Shown: piece after piece, positions 1 to 9,219 of the stretch | How the letters are laid out: every line of letters starts with the position of its first letter | How positions within the stretch are numbered: position 1 is the stretch's first letter | NCBI GenBank assembly: GCA_005503335.1 | Contig: SCMQ01000038.1 | Location: 1 to 45,998 of the forward strand | From: Comamonadaceae bacterium 2FH | GTDB lineage: Bacteria; Pseudomonadota; Gammaproteobacteria; Burkholderiales; Burkholderiaceae_C | Reading direction: 5' to 3' | Length of the DNA: 45,998 bases | Notes under the pieces: model-generated | The model's database searches: none | What the model was told of the DNA's origin: nothing | Seen by the model: only the letters and a program-made list of their open reading frames with translations | Made by a program: the position numbers and the translations under genes

Positions 1-132
1 CATCACGAACTCGCCTTGCGCGAAGTTGATGGTGCCGCTGGCCTGCCACAGCAGCGTGAAGCCCAGCGCCGCCAGCGCGTAGATCGCGCCGGTGGACAGG
101 CCGCTGAAGAACAATTGCAGGAAGTCGGTCAT
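1..132 (-). CDS. Branched-chain amino acid-type ABC transporter permease (LivH family), N-terminal fragment
   Basis: Only the first 44 codons are present; the gene runs off the left edge. The visible protein starts MTDFLQLFFSGLSTGAIYAL and continues into a hydrophobic helix and NFAQGEF, the typical N-terminus of LivH permeases of the HAAT (branched-chain amino acid) ABC family. LivH is one of two inner-membrane channel subunits. It lies 58 bp downstream of the binding-protein gene on the same strand, so the two are probably cotranscribed, with livM/livG/livF-type genes expected outside the window. The substrate may be an aromatic or other organic acid rather than leucine, given the dehydrogenase and regulator upstream (inference). 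Confidence 0.85.
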   Translation of the reverse strand, partial: MTDFLQLFFSGLSTGAIYALAALGFTLLWQASGTINFAQGEFVM

Positions 133-190
133 GGGAGTCCCTTGGAGTGAACCGGAGCGGCCCGCCTCGCAGGCGGACCGCGCCAGGGCT

Positions 191-1351
191 TTACTTCTTG
201 GCGGGGGCGGCCGGTGCGCTCAAAGGCGGCAGCGTGGCCACGACTTCCTGCTTGCCGTTCTTGACCTCGACCAGGAAGCTCTCGCGGTCCAGGTCACCGT
301 TGCTGTCGAAGCTCACGTCCAAGATGATGCCGGGATACTTCTTGGCGTTGATGCTCAGGCCTTTCATGGCCTGGGCCACGGCCTTGCGGTCGATCTTGCC
401 GGCCTTCTCGATCGCGGCCTTGAGCGAGTAGACGCCGGTGTAGCCCTTGATGCCGTTGTGGTCCGAGATGTACTTGTAGTCGCGGTAGAAGTTGGCCTTG
501 AACTTCAGCATCTCGGGAATCGGTGCGTCCACCGTCAGGCCCACATGGGCCACGGCGCCGTTGGCGGCCTCGCCGGCCAGCTCGATCACCTTCTGGCCGG
601 TCAGCGTGGTCTCGCCGATGATGGGCTTGTTCCAGCCCTGCTTGCGCAGCTCGCGCAGGGCGCGCGCCGACTCCTCCTCGTTGGTGTAGACGAAGACCGC
701 GTCGGCATTGCTCTGCTTGGCCTTGAGCACGGCGGCCGAGAAGTCGACCTGGCCGGCGTCGGTGGAGATCTCCGACACGATCTTGGTCGGCGAGTTCGCC
801 AGGGCCTTCTTGACCATGTCCAGGCCGCCCTTGCCGAAGTCGTTGTTCACGTAGATGACGGCCAGGTTCTTGGACTTGGTCGTGATGTAGCGCGCCACCT
901 TGGGCATGGCCGTGGCCTGGGTGAAGCTGGTGCGGAAGATGTAGGGATTGCCCTGCTGGGTGATGGCGGCGGCCTCGCCGCCGGTGAAGTTGGGCACCTC
1001 GGCACGGCGCGACTCGGCCATGCTGACCATGATGGAGCCCGAGAACACCGGGCCGAAAATCGCGAAGGCGCCGTCGTCTATGGCCTTTTGCGTCAGGCCC
1101 TTGGCCACGCCGGGGTTGCTCTGCGTGTCGCTGGTCACAGTCTCTATCTTCTTGCCCAGGATGCCGCCCGCCGCGTTGATCTCCTTGACCGCCAGCTCCA
1201 CGCCGTTCTTGAAATTGGTGCCGGCCGTGGCGCCGCCGCCCGAGAGCTCGACGATGTTGGCGATCTTGATGGTTTGCTGGGCCGAGGCACCGGCGGCGCA
1301 GGCGGCCAGGGTGGCGGTCGCGATCAGTTTGAGGGCGAAACGTTTTTGCAT
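191..1351 (-). CDS. ABC transporter periplasmic substrate-binding protein (LivK/Peripla_BP_6 family)
   Basis: A 386-residue periplasmic ligand-binding protein feeding the LivH-type permease. Residues 1-24 form a classic signal peptide (basic start, hydrophobic core, ending ASA before QQTIKIA). The mature part is a type-I bilobal binding fold with IVELSGGGATAGTNFKNGVE near the N-terminus, where these proteins contact the ligand. A purine-rich ribosome site (aggagac) precedes the ATG. The C-terminus ends in a PAAPAKK tail. The upstream gene on the same strand is a shikimate-dehydrogenase-like enzyme, and the divergent regulator is of the PcaR/PcaU type. Homologues in other bacteria bind aromatic acids as well as amino acids, so the ligand cannot be read from sequence. 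Confidence 0.9.
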   Translation of the reverse strand: MQKRFALKLIATATLAACAAGASAQQTIKIANIVELSGGGATAGTNFKNGVELAVKEINAAGGILGKKIETVTSDTQSNPGVAKGLTQKAIDDGAFAIFGPVFSGSIMVSMAESRRAEVPNFTGGEAAAITQQGNPYIFRTSFTQATAMPKVARYITTKSKNLAVIYVNNDFGKGGLDMVKKALANSPTKIVSEISTDAGQVDFSAAVLKAKQSNADAVFVYTNEEESARALRELRKQGWNKPIIGETTLTGQKVIELAGEAANGAVAHVGLTVDAPIPEMLKFKANFYRDYKYISDHNGIKGYTGVYSLKAAIEKAGKIDRKAVAQAMKGLSINAKKYPGIILDVSFDSNGDLDRESFLVEVKNGKQEVVATLPPLSAPAAPAKK

Positions 1352-1413
1352 CAGTGTCTCCTAAAGGTCGAGTCAAGGTTCAAGGGGTCAAAGGGTCCCG
1401 GACACGGAAGGTC

Positions 1414-2340
1414 TCAGGGGCGGGGGCCGGCTGGGCGCCGGATCTCGTGCGCCAGCTCGGGCGGGTAGATGCGCTCGCGGATGAAGTCCGCGTCCTCGCG
1501 CAGCGCACGGGCCGCCTCGGCGAAGCCCATGAACTCGAGGTACAGGTGGGTCTGCTGGATCAGCATCTCGAAGCCGGGCTGGGCCACCAGGCCACGGGCG
1601 CGCGCGGCGCGCACCACGGGCGTGGGCTGGTTCTTCATCAGGATGTCGACCAGGGCCGCCTGTGGCGCCATGCGCGCCACGTCGCAGGGCATGGGGTCGC
1701 CCGGCTTGAGTCCCAGCGGCGAGCCGTTGATCACCAGGTCGTAGCCCGCGGGGTCGTTGCTGTCCACCGCCCAGACGCGGCATGGCGTGGCCGCGGCGAT
1801 GCGCGCCGCAACCTCGGCCGCCTTGCCCGGCACGGGGTCGTAGAAGGCGATCTCGGCCGCGCGGCCCTCGGGCGCCAGCGCGAGCGAGGTGCCGATCGCC
1901 GCCGAGGCGCCGCCGGCGCCCAGGATCAGCACGCGCCGGCCGCTGAAGGGGATCTGGAAATAGGCCAGCGAGGCCTTGAAACCCTCGCCGTCGAACAGGC
2001 CGCCTTCGAGCCGCCCATCGGCATTGCGTCGCACGGCGTTCACCGCGCCGGCAACGCGACCGAACTCGCTGCATTGATCCAGCACGCCCATGATGGGCGC
2101 CTTGTGCGGAATCGTGACCCACATGCCCTTGATGTTGGGCGCACGGAAGGCGCTCTTGACGAAGGGGGCCAAGTCGACCGGCGCGATGTGCACCGGCACC
2201 AGCACCGCGTCCAGCCCGAAGCGCGCGAAGATCTCGTTGAACGACTCGGGCGCACGCACCTGGGCCACCGGGTCACCGAGGATCAGGTAGACATCGGTGC
2301 TGCCGGTGATGGGCGCAGCGAAGTGGGGGGTGGAGGCCAT
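1414..2340 (-). CDS. Shikimate/quinate dehydrogenase-like NAD(P)-dependent oxidoreductase
   Basis: A 308-residue AroE-superfamily protein. The substrate domain (about 15-105) keeps the catalytic lysine (TIPHK, K80), GAVNAV, and the catalytic aspartate (LFDGEG, D117). The Rossmann domain has GAGGASAAIG from 141. The substrate-gripping serines of true AroE (SxS in the SKSP loop) are replaced: this protein has VRAP. That argues against housekeeping shikimate dehydrogenase and for a catabolic or secondary paralogue of the AroE-like/RifI2/quinate-dehydrogenase kind. It heads a minus-strand unit with the transporter genes and diverges from a PcaR/PcaU-type regulator, so it probably oxidises a compound imported by that transporter (inference). 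Confidence 0.85.
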   Translation of the reverse strand: MASTPHFAAPITGSTDVYLILGDPVAQVRAPESFNEIFARFGLDAVLVPVHIAPVDLAPFVKSAFRAPNIKGMWVTIPHKAPIMGVLDQCSEFGRVAGAVNAVRRNADGRLEGGLFDGEGFKASLAYFQIPFSGRRVLILGAGGASAAIGTSLALAPEGRAAEIAFYDPVPGKAAEVAARIAAATPCRVWAVDSNDPAGYDLVINGSPLGLKPGDPMPCDVARMAPQAALVDILMKNQPTPVVRAARARGLVAQPGFEMLIQQTHLYLEFMGFAEAARALREDADFIRERIYPPELAHEIRRPAGPRP

Positions 2341-2428
2341 GGCTGTTCGACAATCGTTCAGGCAAATTGAGGTTGAGACGGAATGTAATCAGCATCCCCT
2401 GGGTTTCAAAGGTTTCCTCCAGCATGAC

Positions 2429-2464
2429 GATCGATGAACGAACGAAAACGTTCGATAATCGATC
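2429..2464. promoter_or_regulatory. Candidate PcaR/PcaU-type operator (inverted repeat) between divergent genes
   Basis: Two 15-bp arms in inverted orientation: gatcgatgaacgaac (2429-2443) and gttcgataatcgatc (2450-2464), separated by 6 bp and matching at 13 of 15 positions. The right arm agrees with the published Pseudomonas PcaR site gttcgataatcgcac (recalled) in its first 12 bases. It lies in the 222-bp gap between the dehydrogenase gene and the IclR-family regulator, where such regulators bind to control themselves and the divergent unit. Confidence 0.7.
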
Positions 2465-2562
2465 ATTCAACGGGTTTCCCCTGGTTTCCGCCTCCCCGCT
2501 CGCACCGCGCCAGGCCCCCAAACGGGCACACAATCGCCAGGCGCCGCCCTCCACGTCCAGCC

Positions 2563-3345
2563 ATGAGCTCTCCCAGCCCGACCACCTCCCCGCTCGACAA
2601 GCGCGACTGGATCGCCGGCCTGGAAAAAGGCCTGTCCATCATCGAGGCCTTCGACGACGCCAACCCGCGCCTGACGGCCAGCCAGGCCGGCCAGCGCTGC
2701 GGCCTCACGCGCACCGCCGCGCGGCGCTACCTGCTCACCCTCGCCCACCTCGGCTACGTGGCCAGCGACGGCAAGCTGTTCTGGCTGACGCCGCGCGTGC
2801 TGCGGCTGGGCCAGAGCTACCTGGAGTCGGCCCGCCTGCCGCGCACCGTCCAGCCCTTCTTGCAGCGCGTGACCGCCGGCACGCAGGAGATCGCCTACGT
2901 CAGCGTGCTCGACGGCGACGAGGTGGTCTACATCGCGCGCAACGGAACCACGCGCTCGATGAACATCGGCTACGTGCTGGGTTCGCGCGTGCAGGCCCAG
3001 GTCACGGCCTCGGGCCTGCTGATGCTGGCCTACCGCAGCGAGGACGAGACCGAGGCCTGGCTGGCCACGCACGAACTCAAGGCCTACACCTCCTACACCA
3101 TCACCAGCAAGGAACGGCTGCGCGTGGAGTTCGCGCGCGTCAGGCAGCAGGGCTGGGCGCTGTCCGAGCAGCAGCTGGAAATGGCCTTCCGCGGCATCGC
3201 CGTGCCCATGTTCGACCGCCGCGGCGACCTGCTGGGCGCGCTGAGCGTGACCATGCCCATGGGCCACGAGAGCAGCGAGGACGCGGTCGCCCGCGTGCTG
3301 CCGGTGCTGCAGGAGACGGCGCGCGCGATGCGCAACCTGCTCTGA
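2563..3345 (+). CDS. IclR-family transcriptional regulator, PcaR/PcaU/PobR subgroup
   Basis: A 260-residue regulator. The winged-helix domain (about residues 18-80) reads GLEKGLSIIEAF, LTASQAGQRCGLTRTAARRY and LLTLAHLGYV. The effector domain (about 90-258) contains the MNIGYVLGSRVQAQVTASG stretch typical of the beta-ketoadipate regulators. An in-frame ATG exists at 2434, but it lies inside the operator-like repeat and adds 43 low-complexity residues, so MSSPSPTT at 2563 is preferred. Members activate or repress catabolic genes in response to aromatic acids or beta-ketoadipate. The divergent dehydrogenase/transporter unit and the shared operator make it the obvious local regulator (inference). 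Confidence 0.85.
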   Translation: MSSPSPTTSPLDKRDWIAGLEKGLSIIEAFDDANPRLTASQAGQRCGLTRTAARRYLLTLAHLGYVASDGKLFWLTPRVLRLGQSYLESARLPRTVQPFLQRVTAGTQEIAYVSVLDGDEVVYIARNGTTRSMNIGYVLGSRVQAQVTASGLLMLAYRSEDETEAWLATHELKAYTSYTITSKERLRVEFARVRQQGWALSEQQLEMAFRGIAVPMFDRRGDLLGALSVTMPMGHESSEDAVARVLPVLQETARAMRNLL

Positions 3346-3358
3346 GGCGAGCTTTTCG

Positions 3359-4543
3359 TCAGTCGGCGTGAGATCCGCGCCAAACCTGGAAAGCGCAGGC
3401 GCTGGCAATGAGGCTGGTCACAATCGAGACCCAGTAGACGCTGGCCAGGCCCAGGGCCGAGCTCAGTGCACCACCGGCCAGGCCACCGATCACGCCGGTC
3501 AGGCCATAGCCCACCACGGTGTAGAGCGCCTGGCCGCGCCCGCGCAGCCGGCCCGGGAAATGGCGCGACAACAGGGCGATGCAGACCGTGTGGTGGGCGG
3601 CGAACGTGAGGGCGTGCAGGGCCTGCGCCACGAGCAGCGCGGGCAGCAGGTCGGCCACGGTGGCGGTCAGCACCATGCGCAGCACCATGGCCAGGGCGCA
3701 CAGCAGCAGCCAGCCGCCCAGGCTCAGCCGCGGCAGCCAACGCGCCTGGGTGTAGAACCAGGCGATCTCCACCACCACCGACACCGCCCAGAGCAGGCCT
3801 ATCATGGTCTTGCTGTAGCCCAGCGCGTCGAGGTAGAGCGAGAAGAACACGTAGATGCCGATGTGCGAGAGCACATGGAAAAAGGCCGCCGCGAAGAACC
3901 ACTGCACGGCGCGCCGGCGCAGCACCGGCAGCACCGACACCTTGGCCTCGTGCGCCGGCACGGCCTCCTTGAGATCGGGCAGCCGCCACACGCTGAGCGC
4001 CACTGCCAGCAGGGTCAGCACGGTCCAGGCCGGGAAATGTGCCATGCCGAAGGCCTCGAACCAGGCACCCGCCACGAACACCGTGACCAGAAAGCCCAGC
4101 GAACCCCACAGCCGCACGCGGCCGTAGCGCCGGACGTCGAAGCCCCCGCCCTGGCTGACCAGGTGGGCCATCGCGGCCTCGCTCATCGGCATCATGGCGC
4201 TGGTGTGGGTGAACATCAGCAGCAGCACCAGGGCCAGCCAGGGCGTGGAAAGGTTCAGCCACAGGGCCGTCGAAACCAGCAGCGCGGCGCTGGCGCCGTA
4301 GCGCAGCAGCTTGACGCGCTCTCCCGTGTGGTCGCTGAGCCAGCCCCAGCCATAGGGCGCGAACAGGCGCGTGGCGGCCTGCACCGAGGTCAGCAGGCTG
4401 ATGGTGAAGATCCCCAGACCCAGTTCCTTCAGCCACAGCGGCAGATAGGGATTGAAGAAGCCGATGTGGGCGAAGTAGCTGGCCGACAGCGCGGCGAAGG
4501 GCAGCAGCTGTCGCCGTGCCGCAGCCTCCCGGCCCGGCTGCAT
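3359..4543 (-). CDS. MFS transporter, HcaT-like (MFS_1_like family)
   Basis: A 394-residue inner-membrane transporter with about twelve hydrophobic segments. The N-terminus (FAALSASYFAHIGFFNPYLP, then WGWLSDHTGER as the loop 2-3 motif) resembles the LacY-like branch containing 3-phenylpropionate transporter HcaT and nucleoside/sugar symporters. The start codon follows the aroC stop with no intervening base (TAA then ATG), so translation is probably coupled to aroC. Substrate is unknown; an aromatic acid is possible from family membership, but the aroC linkage may only reflect gene packing. Confidence 0.85.
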   Translation of the reverse strand: MQPGREAAARRQLLPFAALSASYFAHIGFFNPYLPLWLKELGLGIFTISLLTSVQAATRLFAPYGWGWLSDHTGERVKLLRYGASAALLVSTALWLNLSTPWLALVLLLMFTHTSAMMPMSEAAMAHLVSQGGGFDVRRYGRVRLWGSLGFLVTVFVAGAWFEAFGMAHFPAWTVLTLLAVALSVWRLPDLKEAVPAHEAKVSVLPVLRRRAVQWFFAAAFFHVLSHIGIYVFFSLYLDALGYSKTMIGLLWAVSVVVEIAWFYTQARWLPRLSLGGWLLLCALAMVLRMVLTATVADLLPALLVAQALHALTFAAHHTVCIALLSRHFPGRLRGRGQALYTVVGYGLTGVIGGLAGGALSSALGLASVYWVSIVTSLIASACAFQVWRGSHAD

Positions 4544-5641
4544 TTAGAGGAAGGAGGATGGGATCGCCGGGACCGGCAGGCTGACGTCGCCGCATTGGGC
4601 GCGCTGGCGCAGCGCATGCTCCATCACCACCAGCGCCAGCATGGCCTCGGCGATGGGCGTGGCGCGTATGCCCACGCAGGGGTCGTGGCGCCCTTTGGTG
4701 ATCACCTCGACCGGCTGGCCGGCCTGGTCTATGGATTCGCGCGGCGTCAGGATGGAACTGGTCGGCTTGACCGCGATGGCGACCTCCAGGTCCTGGCCGC
4801 TGCTGATGCCGCCCAGCACCCCGCCCGCGTTGTTGCCCTTGAAGCCCTGCGGCGTGAGCGAGTCGCCATGCATGCTGCCGCGCTGCGCCACGCTGGCGAA
4901 GCCCGCGCCTATCTCCACGCCCTTGACGGCGTTGATGCCCATCATGGCGTAAGCGATGTCAGCGTCGAGCTTGTCGAACAGCGGCTCGCCCAGGCCCACC
5001 GGCACGTTGCTGGCCGTCACGCGCAGGCGCGCACCGCAGGAGTCGCCGTCCTTGCGCAGCGCGTTCAGATAGTCCTCCAGCGCCGATACGTCGGCCACCG
5101 GCGCGAAGAAGGGGTTGTCGGCCACATGCTCCCAGCCCTCGAAGGGGATCGCGATCCCGCCGATCTGCGTCATGCAGCCGCGGAACAGCGTGCCGTACTT
5201 CTCGTTCAGCCATTTCTTGGCCACGGCGCCGGCCGCCACCATGGGCGCGGTCAGCCGCGCCGACGAGCGGCCGCCACCGCGCGGGTCGCGGATGCCGTAC
5301 TTGCGCCAGTAGGCGTAGTCGGCATGACCGGGGCGGAAGGTCTGCAGGATGTTGCTGTAGTCCTTGCTGCGCTGGTCTGTGTTTTTGATCAGCAGGCAGA
5401 TCGGCGTGCCGGTGGTCTTGCCCTCGTAGACGCCGGAGAGGATTTCCACCGCGTCGGGCTCGTTGCGCTGGGTGACGAACTTGGAGGTGCCGGGACGGCG
5501 GCGGTCCAGGTCGGGCTGGATGTCGGCCTCGGACAAGGCCAGGCCGGGCGGGCAGCCATCGATCACGCAGCCTATGGCCGGGCCGTGGGATTCGCCGAAG
5601 TTGGTGACTGCAAAAAGGGTGCCGAAGGTGTTGCCGCTCAT
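4544..5641 (-). CDS. aroC: Chorismate synthase
   Basis: Catalyses the last step of the shikimate pathway, converting 5-enolpyruvylshikimate-3-phosphate to chorismate with reduced FMN. The 365-residue protein has usual family length and signatures: [10 protein letters not shown] (residues 15-24), [20 protein letters not shown] and [11 protein letters not shown] (121-131), and [10 protein letters not shown] near residue 275. It is the first gene of a two-gene minus-strand unit with the MFS transporter. The 115-bp region before it is shared with the divergent subtilase gene. Confidence 0.97.
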   Translation of the reverse strand: MSGNTFGTLFAVTNFGESHGPAIGCVIDGCPPGLALSEADIQPDLDRRRPGTSKFVTQRNEPDAVEILSGVYEGKTTGTPICLLIKNTDQRSKDYSNILQTFRPGHADYAYWRKYGIRDPRGGGRSSARLTAPMVAAGAVAKKWLNEKYGTLFRGCMTQIGGIAIPFEGWEHVADNPFFAPVADVSALEDYLNALRKDGDSCGARLRVTASNVPVGLGEPLFDKLDADIAYAMMGINAVKGVEIGAGFASVAQRGSMHGDSLTPQGFKGNNAGGVLGGISSGQDLEVAIAVKPTSSILTPRESIDQAGQPVEVITKGRHDPCVGIRATPIAEAMLALVVMEHALRQRAQCGDVSLPVPAIPSSFL

Positions 5642-5756
5642 GGGGGGATTATCCCAGAGCGGGTCCCGGCTTGTAACAGCAGCTTGACCGGGCCGGGCGC
5701 GGGACTAACATCCAGGCGGGTATTGACCTTGATTTCAAACACTTTCGGGGATCGCC

Positions 5757-7313
5757 ATGGCTCTTACTCGCACCGTCCTCTTCCTGACCTTGGCGTTCGG
5801 AACCTGCGCCCCAGCCTTCGCCGAGCCGATCGATCCCCCGGCCGACCACCCCTACGGCGCGTCGCAGCCGATTGCGGGGCGCTACATCGTGGTGTTCAAG
5901 GCCCATGTGGCCAATCCGGCCGCGACGGCCGCGACTCTGATGCGTGGGACCGGCGGACAGTTGCACCACGCGTACTCCCGAGCCATCAAGGGCTTCGCCG
6001 CCACCCTGCCAGACTGGGCGGTAAGGGCGCTGCGCAACAACCCGAACGTGGATTACGTCGAACAGGACCAGACGGTGTCGCTCAACGAGACCATGCTGAC
6101 GGAAACGGCCGTCCAGGACGCAGCCACCTGGGGCTTGGACCGCATCGACCAAGGCGACCTTCCGTTGAACAGTCAGTATCAGTACAACTACACGGGCGCG
6201 GGCGTCCAAGCCTTCATCATCGACACCGGTATCTACGCCGCACACAGCGACTTCGACAACCGAGTGCTGCCCGGTTACTCTGCCATCGGCAGTGACGACG
6301 GTAGGACTGACTGCAACGGCCATGGCACCCATGTCGCCGGCACCGTGGGCAGCCGCACTTGGGGCGTGGCCAAGGCAGTCTCGCTGATACCGGTGCGCGT
6401 GCTCAATTGCAGCGGATCTGGCAGCTGGAGTGGCGTGATTGATGGCATTGAATGGCTCATCGGTCAAGCCACCAAGTCCCCAAGTCCGCTGAGGCCCGCG
6501 GTGGCCAACATGTCGCTGGGTGGCGGCGCCTCTACTGCTGTCGATCAAGCCGTAGCAAATGCGGTCGGAGCCGGCGTGACCATGGTCGTGGCGGCCGGTA
6601 ACAGCAGCACCGACGCCTGCAGATATTCCCCGGCCCGGGAACCGAGCGCCATCACGGTCGGTGCGACCACCAAAAGCGACGCTCGTGCCTCGTATTCCAA
6701 CTATGGCAAGTGCCTAGACCTTTTCGCACCGGGCAGCGCCATCACTTCGGCATGGAACACCGGCAACAACGCAACCAATACCATCAGCGGCACGTCCATG
6801 GCTTCGCCCCATGTCGCCGGGGTCGCCGCGCTGGCCCTGGCGGCCAATACGGAAGCATTGCCTGCGGATGTTGCATCCTTCCTGATAACGAATGCCACAC
6901 CCGACACGCTCGTTTCCACCGGCAAAGGCGCCATCGGAAAAGGCTCGCCCAACAAGCTCGTCTACTCCCTCGGAAGCTGGACATCCACGGCGGTGGCAGT
7001 CTCGTCCATGACAGACAGCAGCAGCAGCAGCACGCCCGGTGGCTGGCGCGCTTCGGCCAAGGTCACCGTTCACAGGCGCAACAGCGACTGGAGCACCGGC
7101 GCTGCCATGGCCGGTGCCACCGTCACGGGTAGTTTCGCGCCGGGCGGCGCAGCCAATTGTGTGACGGATCAGAGTGGCAGTTGCACGCTGACCACTACCA
7201 CCATCAGCAATACAAGCGCCACCAAGGCCACAATCATCAGCGTCTCTGGCCCACTGATGACCTACGACGCGAGCCAGAACACGGTTACCGAGATCGTCAT
7301 CACCCGACCCTGA
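5757..7313 (+). CDS. Secreted S8 family serine protease (subtilase) with I9 propeptide
   Basis: A 518-residue secreted protease. Residues 1-22 form a signal peptide ending AFA. Residues 42-108 are an inhibitor-I9 propeptide ([19 protein letters not shown]) that folds the enzyme and keeps it inactive. The proteinase-K-like catalytic domain carries D156 (IIDTGIY), H189 (NGHGTHVAG), oxyanion N282 (AAGNSS) and S347 ([11 protein letters not shown]), so it should be active. About 110 residues follow (410-518), a Thr/Ser-rich extension with two cysteines that resembles a beta-sandwich secretion or binding domain. It is monocistronic, and its codon use looks less GC-extreme than its neighbours, suggesting a later acquisition (inference). 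Confidence 0.93.
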   Translation: MALTRTVLFLTLAFGTCAPAFAEPIDPPADHPYGASQPIAGRYIVVFKAHVANPAATAATLMRGTGGQLHHAYSRAIKGFAATLPDWAVRALRNNPNVDYVEQDQTVSLNETMLTETAVQDAATWGLDRIDQGDLPLNSQYQYNYTGAGVQAFIIDTGIYAAHSDFDNRVLPGYSAIGSDDGRTDCNGHGTHVAGTVGSRTWGVAKAVSLIPVRVLNCSGSGSWSGVIDGIEWLIGQATKSPSPLRPAVANMSLGGGASTAVDQAVANAVGAGVTMVVAAGNSSTDACRYSPAREPSAITVGATTKSDARASYSNYGKCLDLFAPGSAITSAWNTGNNATNTISGTSMASPHVAGVAALALAANTEALPADVASFLITNATPDTLVSTGKGAIGKGSPNKLVYSLGSWTSTAVAVSSMTDSSSSSTPGGWRASAKVTVHRRNSDWSTGAAMAGATVTGSFAPGGAANCVTDQSGSCTLTTTTISNTSATKATIISVSGPLMTYDASQNTVTEIVITRP

Positions 7314-7349
7314 GCACAGCCCAGGCGGATCCTGGGACGCCAGCCCGCC

Positions 7350-7817
7350 TCAAGGCAGCTTCGACTCCTCGTCCGGCTCGTTCTCCGCCGGCCAATCGCG
7401 GATGTAGGCCTTGAGCATCTTGTTCTCGAAGTTCTGGCTGTCGACCACGGCCTTGGCCACGTCGTAGAAGCTGATCACGCCCATCAGCATGCGCTTGTCC
7501 ATCACCGGCATGTAACGCGCATGGCGATCGAGCATCATGCGCCGCACCTCGTCGAGGTCGGTCTCGGCGGTGCAGGTCAGCGGGTGGTCGTCCATGGCGG
7601 TGCGCACCAGGGTCACGCCGATCTGGCCGCAGTTCTTGACCAGCATCTGGATCACCTCGCGGAAGGTGAGCATGCCCACCAGGTCGCCATGCTCCATCAC
7701 GACCAGCGAGCCTATGTCCTTCTCGCCCATGATCTCCACGGCGTGTGAAAGCGGTTCGTCGGGGGTGACGGTGTAGAGCGCGGTCCCCTTGACGCGCAGG
7801 ATGTCGCTGACTTTCAT
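7350..7817 (-). CDS. CBS-domain protein (tandem CBS pair)
   Basis: A 155-residue soluble protein made almost entirely of two CBS motifs: MKVSDILRVKGTALYTVTPD to LVVMEHGDLVGMLTFREV, and VRTAMDDHPLTCTAETDLDE to MPVMDKRMLMGVISFYDV. Such stand-alone CBS pairs bind adenine nucleotides and act as energy or redox sensors. The start at 7817 is chosen over an upstream in-frame ATG at 7868 because ggagatc sits just before it and the motif begins at once. It is divergent from the sulfhydrylase gene across about 100 bp. Its partner protein is unknown. Confidence 0.85.
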   Translation of the reverse strand: MKVSDILRVKGTALYTVTPDEPLSHAVEIMGEKDIGSLVVMEHGDLVGMLTFREVIQMLVKNCGQIGVTLVRTAMDDHPLTCTAETDLDEVRRMMLDRHARYMPVMDKRMLMGVISFYDVAKAVVDSQNFENKMLKAYIRDWPAENEPDEESKLP

Positions 7818-7920
7818 GCTGATCTCCAGTGCCGCCGCCGCGGCGGATTTGAATCGAATATAGCCCACAATGCGTGGAAAAAAACAGATCCGCCCGACTC
7901 TGAGACCTTTGGAGACATGA

Positions 7921-9219
7921 ATGCCCGGCTATTCCGATCCCGGCTTTGACACCCTGGCCCTGCACGCCGGGGCCGCACCCGACCCTGCCACCGGCGCGCG
8001 CGCCGTGCCCATCCACCTCACGACCTCGTTCGTGTTCGAGTCCGCCGACCACGCGGCGGCCCTGTTCAACCTCGAGCGCTCCGGCCATGTCTACAGCCGC
8101 ATCAGCAACCCGACCAACGCCGTGCTGGAGCAGCGCGTGGCGGCGCTCGAAGGCGGCATAGGCGCGATCGCCACCGCCAGCGGCCAGGCCGCCCTGCACC
8201 TGGCCGTCGCCACCCTGATGGGCGCGGGCGCGCACATCGTGGCCAGCACGGCGCTGTACGGCGGCTCGCAGAACCTGCTGCACTACACGCTCAGGCGCTT
8301 CGGCATCGCCACCAGCTTCGTCAAGCCCGGCGACCTCGATGGCTGGCGCGCCGCGATCCGGCCCGAGACCCGGCTGCTGTTCGGCGAGACCGTGGGCAAC
8401 CCCGGCCTGGACGTGCTGGACATCCCCGCCGTGGCCCAGATCGCGCACGCCGCCGGCCTGCCGCTGCTGGTCGACTCCACCCTCACCTCGCCCTGGCTGA
8501 TGCAGCCGCTGGCGCTGGGCGCGGACCTGGTCTACCACTCGGCCACCAAGTTCCTCTCGGGCCACGGCACGGTGGTCGGCGGCGTGCTGGTCGATGGCGG
8601 CAGCTTCGACTGGGACGCCTCGGGCAAATTCCCCGAGCTCACGGCGCCCTACGAGGGCTTTCACAACATGGTGTTCAGCGAGGAATCGAGCGTGGGCGCC
8701 TTCCTGCTGCGCGCGCGGCGCGAGGGCCTGCGCGACTTCGGCGCCTGCATGAGCCCGCACACGGCCTGGCTGATCCTGCAGGGCATAGAAACCCTGCCGC
8801 TGCGCATGGCGCGCCACATGGGCAACACCGAGAAGGTGGTGCAATTCCTGGCCAGCCACCCCTTCGTGGCCCGCGTCGGCCACCCGCTGCTGGAAAGCCA
8901 CCCCAGCCATGCGCTGGCGCAGAAGCTGCTGCCGCGCGGCGCCGGCTCGGTGTTCAGCTTCGACATCCAGGGCAGCCGCGAGCAGGGCAAGGCCTTCATC
9001 GAGACGCTCAAGGTCTTCAGCCACCTGGCCAACGTGGGCGACTGCCGCTCGCTGGTGATCCACCCGGCCAGCACCACCCATTTCCGCATGAGCGACGAGG
9101 CGCTGGCGGCCGCCGGCATCGGCCCCGGCACCATACGCCTGTCGATCGGCCTGGAAGACCCCGACGACCTGATCGACGACCTGAAAAAGGCCCTGAAGGC
9201 CGCGGAGAAGACCGCATGA
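7921..9219 (+). CDS. metY: O-acetylhomoserine (or O-succinylhomoserine) sulfhydrylase, PLP-dependent
   Basis: A 432-residue Cys/Met-metabolism PLP enzyme making homocysteine from an activated homoserine and sulfide in direct-sulfhydrylation methionine synthesis. Visible are SRISNPTNAVLE (60-71), the PLP-ring region ASTALYGGSQNLL, VDSTLTSPWLMQP (184-196) and the Schiff-base lysine K210 in YHSATKFLSGHGT. Length fits MetY better than the shorter MetZ, but the acyl donor cannot be settled by eye. ggagac lies before the ATG. It overlaps the next gene by four bases (ATGA) and leads a three-gene coupled unit. Confidence 0.88.
   Translation: MPGYSDPGFDTLALHAGAAPDPATGARAVPIHLTTSFVFESADHAAALFNLERSGHVYSRISNPTNAVLEQRVAALEGGIGAIATASGQAALHLAVATLMGAGAHIVASTALYGGSQNLLHYTLRRFGIATSFVKPGDLDGWRAAIRPETRLLFGETVGNPGLDVLDIPAVAQIAHAAGLPLLVDSTLTSPWLMQPLALGADLVYHSATKFLSGHGTVVGGVLVDGGSFDWDASGKFPELTAPYEGFHNMVFSEESSVGAFLLRARREGLRDFGACMSPHTAWLILQGIETLPLRMARHMGNTEKVVQFLASHPFVARVGHPLLESHPSHALAQKLLPRGAGSVFSFDIQGSREQGKAFIETLKVFSHLANVGDCRSLVIHPASTTHFRMSDEALAAAGIGPGTIRLSIGLEDPDDLIDDLKKALKAAEKTA

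Noticed and set aside
2434-2562. N-terminal extension of the IclR regulator from ATG 2434
   Set aside because: It overlaps the operator-like repeat and encodes Arg/Pro-rich residues unlike the family.
3368-6295. A 975-codon open frame on the plus strand opposite the MFS and aroC genes
   Set aside because: It is antisense to two clearly recognised genes, rich in Arg/His/Gln/Gly repeats and without family motifs: a high-GC shadow frame.
7300-9081. A 593-codon minus-strand frame across the CBS and sulfhydrylase genes
   Set aside because: Low-complexity His/Gly/Arg translation opposite a well-supported PLP enzyme gene.
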